NCBI GenBank assembly: GCA_932294355.1
Contig: OW028737.1
Coordinates: forward strand, 27,318,860 to 27,382,859
Direction of reading: 5' to 3'
Length of the DNA stretch: 64,000 nucleotides
Origin: Aporophyla lueneburgensis
Lineage: Eukaryota > Arthropoda > Insecta > Lepidoptera > Noctuidae
Part shown: positions 51,301-54,300 of the stretch, piece by piece
Layout of the letters: each line of letters opens with the position of its first letter
How positions within the stretch are numbered: the stretch's first letter is position 1
Position numbers and translations under genes: made by a program
Notes under the pieces: generated by a model
What the model was told of the DNA's origin: nothing
The model's database searches: none
What the model saw: the letters and a program-made list of their open reading frames with translations, nothing else

Positions 51301-54300
51301 TCAAACACACTGTTTGTTCGGGGGTGGGGGGCCCGGCCGCCCGCGGCCCGTTGCCCGCGTGGCAAGGCGCATGCGCGGGGGACTCCCGCGCCGTGGTTGG
51401 TTGGGGTGAGATTGATTACGTACGAATTTATCAATGATCGTTGCGTATGCGTTGTGTATGAAAGTGTGCATTTGTTTGTGTGTGAAAGCGCGGTTATAGG
51501 GCTAGTGACAGACATGCCGCCTTTAAATACGGCTGGTTCACACTTACGGATTTCAGTAAACAGGAAAAAAAATTAAAAAAATACCTACCAATTTTATTGT
51601 TGATTTGGGTCGAGAATCATTAGCATAATTACGTCCTTGAATTTGACTAGGATGCAAATCAATATATTGTATTTTTCAATTTTGTTTTAAAAATACTTTA
51701 ACCCCCTTAAAATATTTTTTATTATAAAATTTTATTAATTAACTTTTCCCCGTGGTGGCCCAGCAGTACCGGCCCCGACTTACGAGTTGTAAGTCGTGGG
51801 TTCGAACCTTGGCAGGCACTTTACTTTGTGTAAATAATTTCATCACCATTGCTCTCATGTCGGTGAAGGAAAACATCGTGTGGAAACCGGCATGTCCTAG
51901 AACCAAAAATTTGAAGACATTTGACATCTACCAACCCGCACTGGGCCCGCGTGGTAGATAACGGCCCACTCCCTTTCTCTGAAAGGAAGCCCGTGTCCCA
52001 GCAGTGGGAACAATATAGGTTGATTATAATTCTATTGGTAAGTGGTCGTCACGCGAAAACGCGATCGTCGCGTGCGTGTAACAGTTTTTGTTTGGTGAAT
52101 CAGAACGCGTGGTGGCGCTGTCAAAGGGCGCTTTCCAATGTTCTGAATAAAAGGTGACATTTACGCGATGATTGCTTTCTATTAGGACGCGGCTTTATTC
52201 GTCTTATTACGAATCAAAATTTTACTTCAGCCCGCGCTTAAATCTTTGAGCCAGATTCTATATTTTGATCTATATTCCGATTATGATAAAGTTCCTAATA
52301 CAAAACTGACAACTTATTAACGAAACAAAAGCTATCAATTTTGCTTAAAGAACTGTATTTCCATCACATTTAGTTTTTTTATATATACAAAAACAGGTCT
52401 ATTACAAAAAAAAAAGGTTTCCTTTTTATAAAAAGGAAACCTTTTTTTGTAATAAAACTGTAGATGAATAAATTTCTTCCCAAAAAAAAAAATACAAAAA
52501 TGTTTATTTCATTAACCTAAAAATACGTTTACAAAGGTCTCTAAGGAATTTCTATTTAAGTATGAAAAATACTTGTGTTTGGAAGTTCCGCTCTTCCACT
52601 AGTTACAACTTACAGTATAAGCTATTGAATAGACATTCTCTTTTACAGATATAGAAAAATAAAATAAGGTGATTTAAATGAAAAATAAAAAGAAAACCAA
52701 ACAAAGTAATCAGTAATTATAGACGCACTGTCGTGTGGAACTGTGCATGAGTGCGTGAGCACGTGTGCGCGTGTGTACAGCACTGTATTTCTTTGCCGTT
52801 AGTCGCTAATAGTTATGATTACCTTTGAGAAAGTTCTACCAAACTTACCTAGTACCTACTAGCCTAGCGGATACCTAGTAGGCATTCAGACACGGCGAAA
52901 TACTAAGTGAATAAAAATATGCTCGTGTGTTATAAGAACCGCATGGCTGCCCGGGTACTAAACCTCAAGAGATTAGGGTGCAACTAGACAAGTCACTTGA
53001 TGATTTCCCATCCAAAAAAAAAAACTTGCAACTAGATTGCAGCCAATTGACATCGACCAGTTGATCGCAAATATGTCACGATGTCATTAACATCAATCTA
53101 GTTGCACTTTTAGACGTAGGATATGGGACGTAGGATATATTAGTCCGAAAATCTGACACTTAGTCTTACCAAGGGGTATCGTGTTACCCAGTCACATGGC
53201 TGTGGCTGTCAGTATTCAGCTGCATCCGGTTAGACTGGAAGCAAACTAAAATACAGGTTTTTTTTTTTACCAGTGAGTAATAGAACACATTTCAACTATT
53301 TTTCAGTACTTTTTTTTAATTTTTATCCGACCTTAACTCAGTAAACTGTGGACACCCTACATATTTCGTAATATGTTATGCGCGCTTATTACCATAAAAA
53401 CCAGTTTCAAAATAAACATCTTTCGTGAACGATAACTTAATTTTTTTGTACTAAGATATATCAAAATAAAAATTGCATGGTTAATATAACTCGCTTAAAT
53501 TTCATTTGTTAAAATTTGCGCACTGGCTAAAAACTTATCCTGTATAGTTGGAAAATATCTACACAGGTAAAAATAAGACACGAGAAATATTTAACTTCTT
53601 GGTTTTGCTTCCAGGATGCATTCAACCATATCAAGATCGACCCAGAAGCTCCAGATATGAACGAGTTCATGCCCAAAGTGGTTTTCGAAGATCATGGCAA
53701 CAAGTGGTGGTTTTATCATCAGGTGACAATTTTTTTTTTTTTTTTTTTGATGGATTCGGGTGGTACCGGGCGTAAAGAATAGCACCACCTCATTTCTTCC
53801 CGTGGGTGTCGTAAGAGGCGACTAATGGATTTAGTAGAGAATTGGCAGCAGTGTTATCCAAGCATTTTATCACAATACTGCAATCGGGAACCCGCCTGCC
53901 AAGCGTGGCGATTATGCCAAACCCACAAAATTGGGGGATCTTATGTCCAGCAGTGGTTGTCTTTCGGCTGAAATGAAGAAGATACATTTTTTTACGTGTT
54001 TAGACACGAGTGAAATACTAGGCTTATGTAAAAACAAAGCCAGATTCACATTACTTCGATGTATCGTGTCATGACTGTTTGTAACGCAGTATGAACCAAT
54101 CAAAACTCGTTGTGAATTGATGTATTCTTGAACAGATACGTTTGATTAATGTATCCCGCGTCACCAACACGACATTGTAATGTGCCAGTTGCTTAACTTA
54201 TGTATATAAGGCCTTCTACATAAAGTTTGTGAAACACAATACTTATAATACCCTACTGATTACGACATGGGAGTATGCCGTCTTGCAATGAATAATGGTT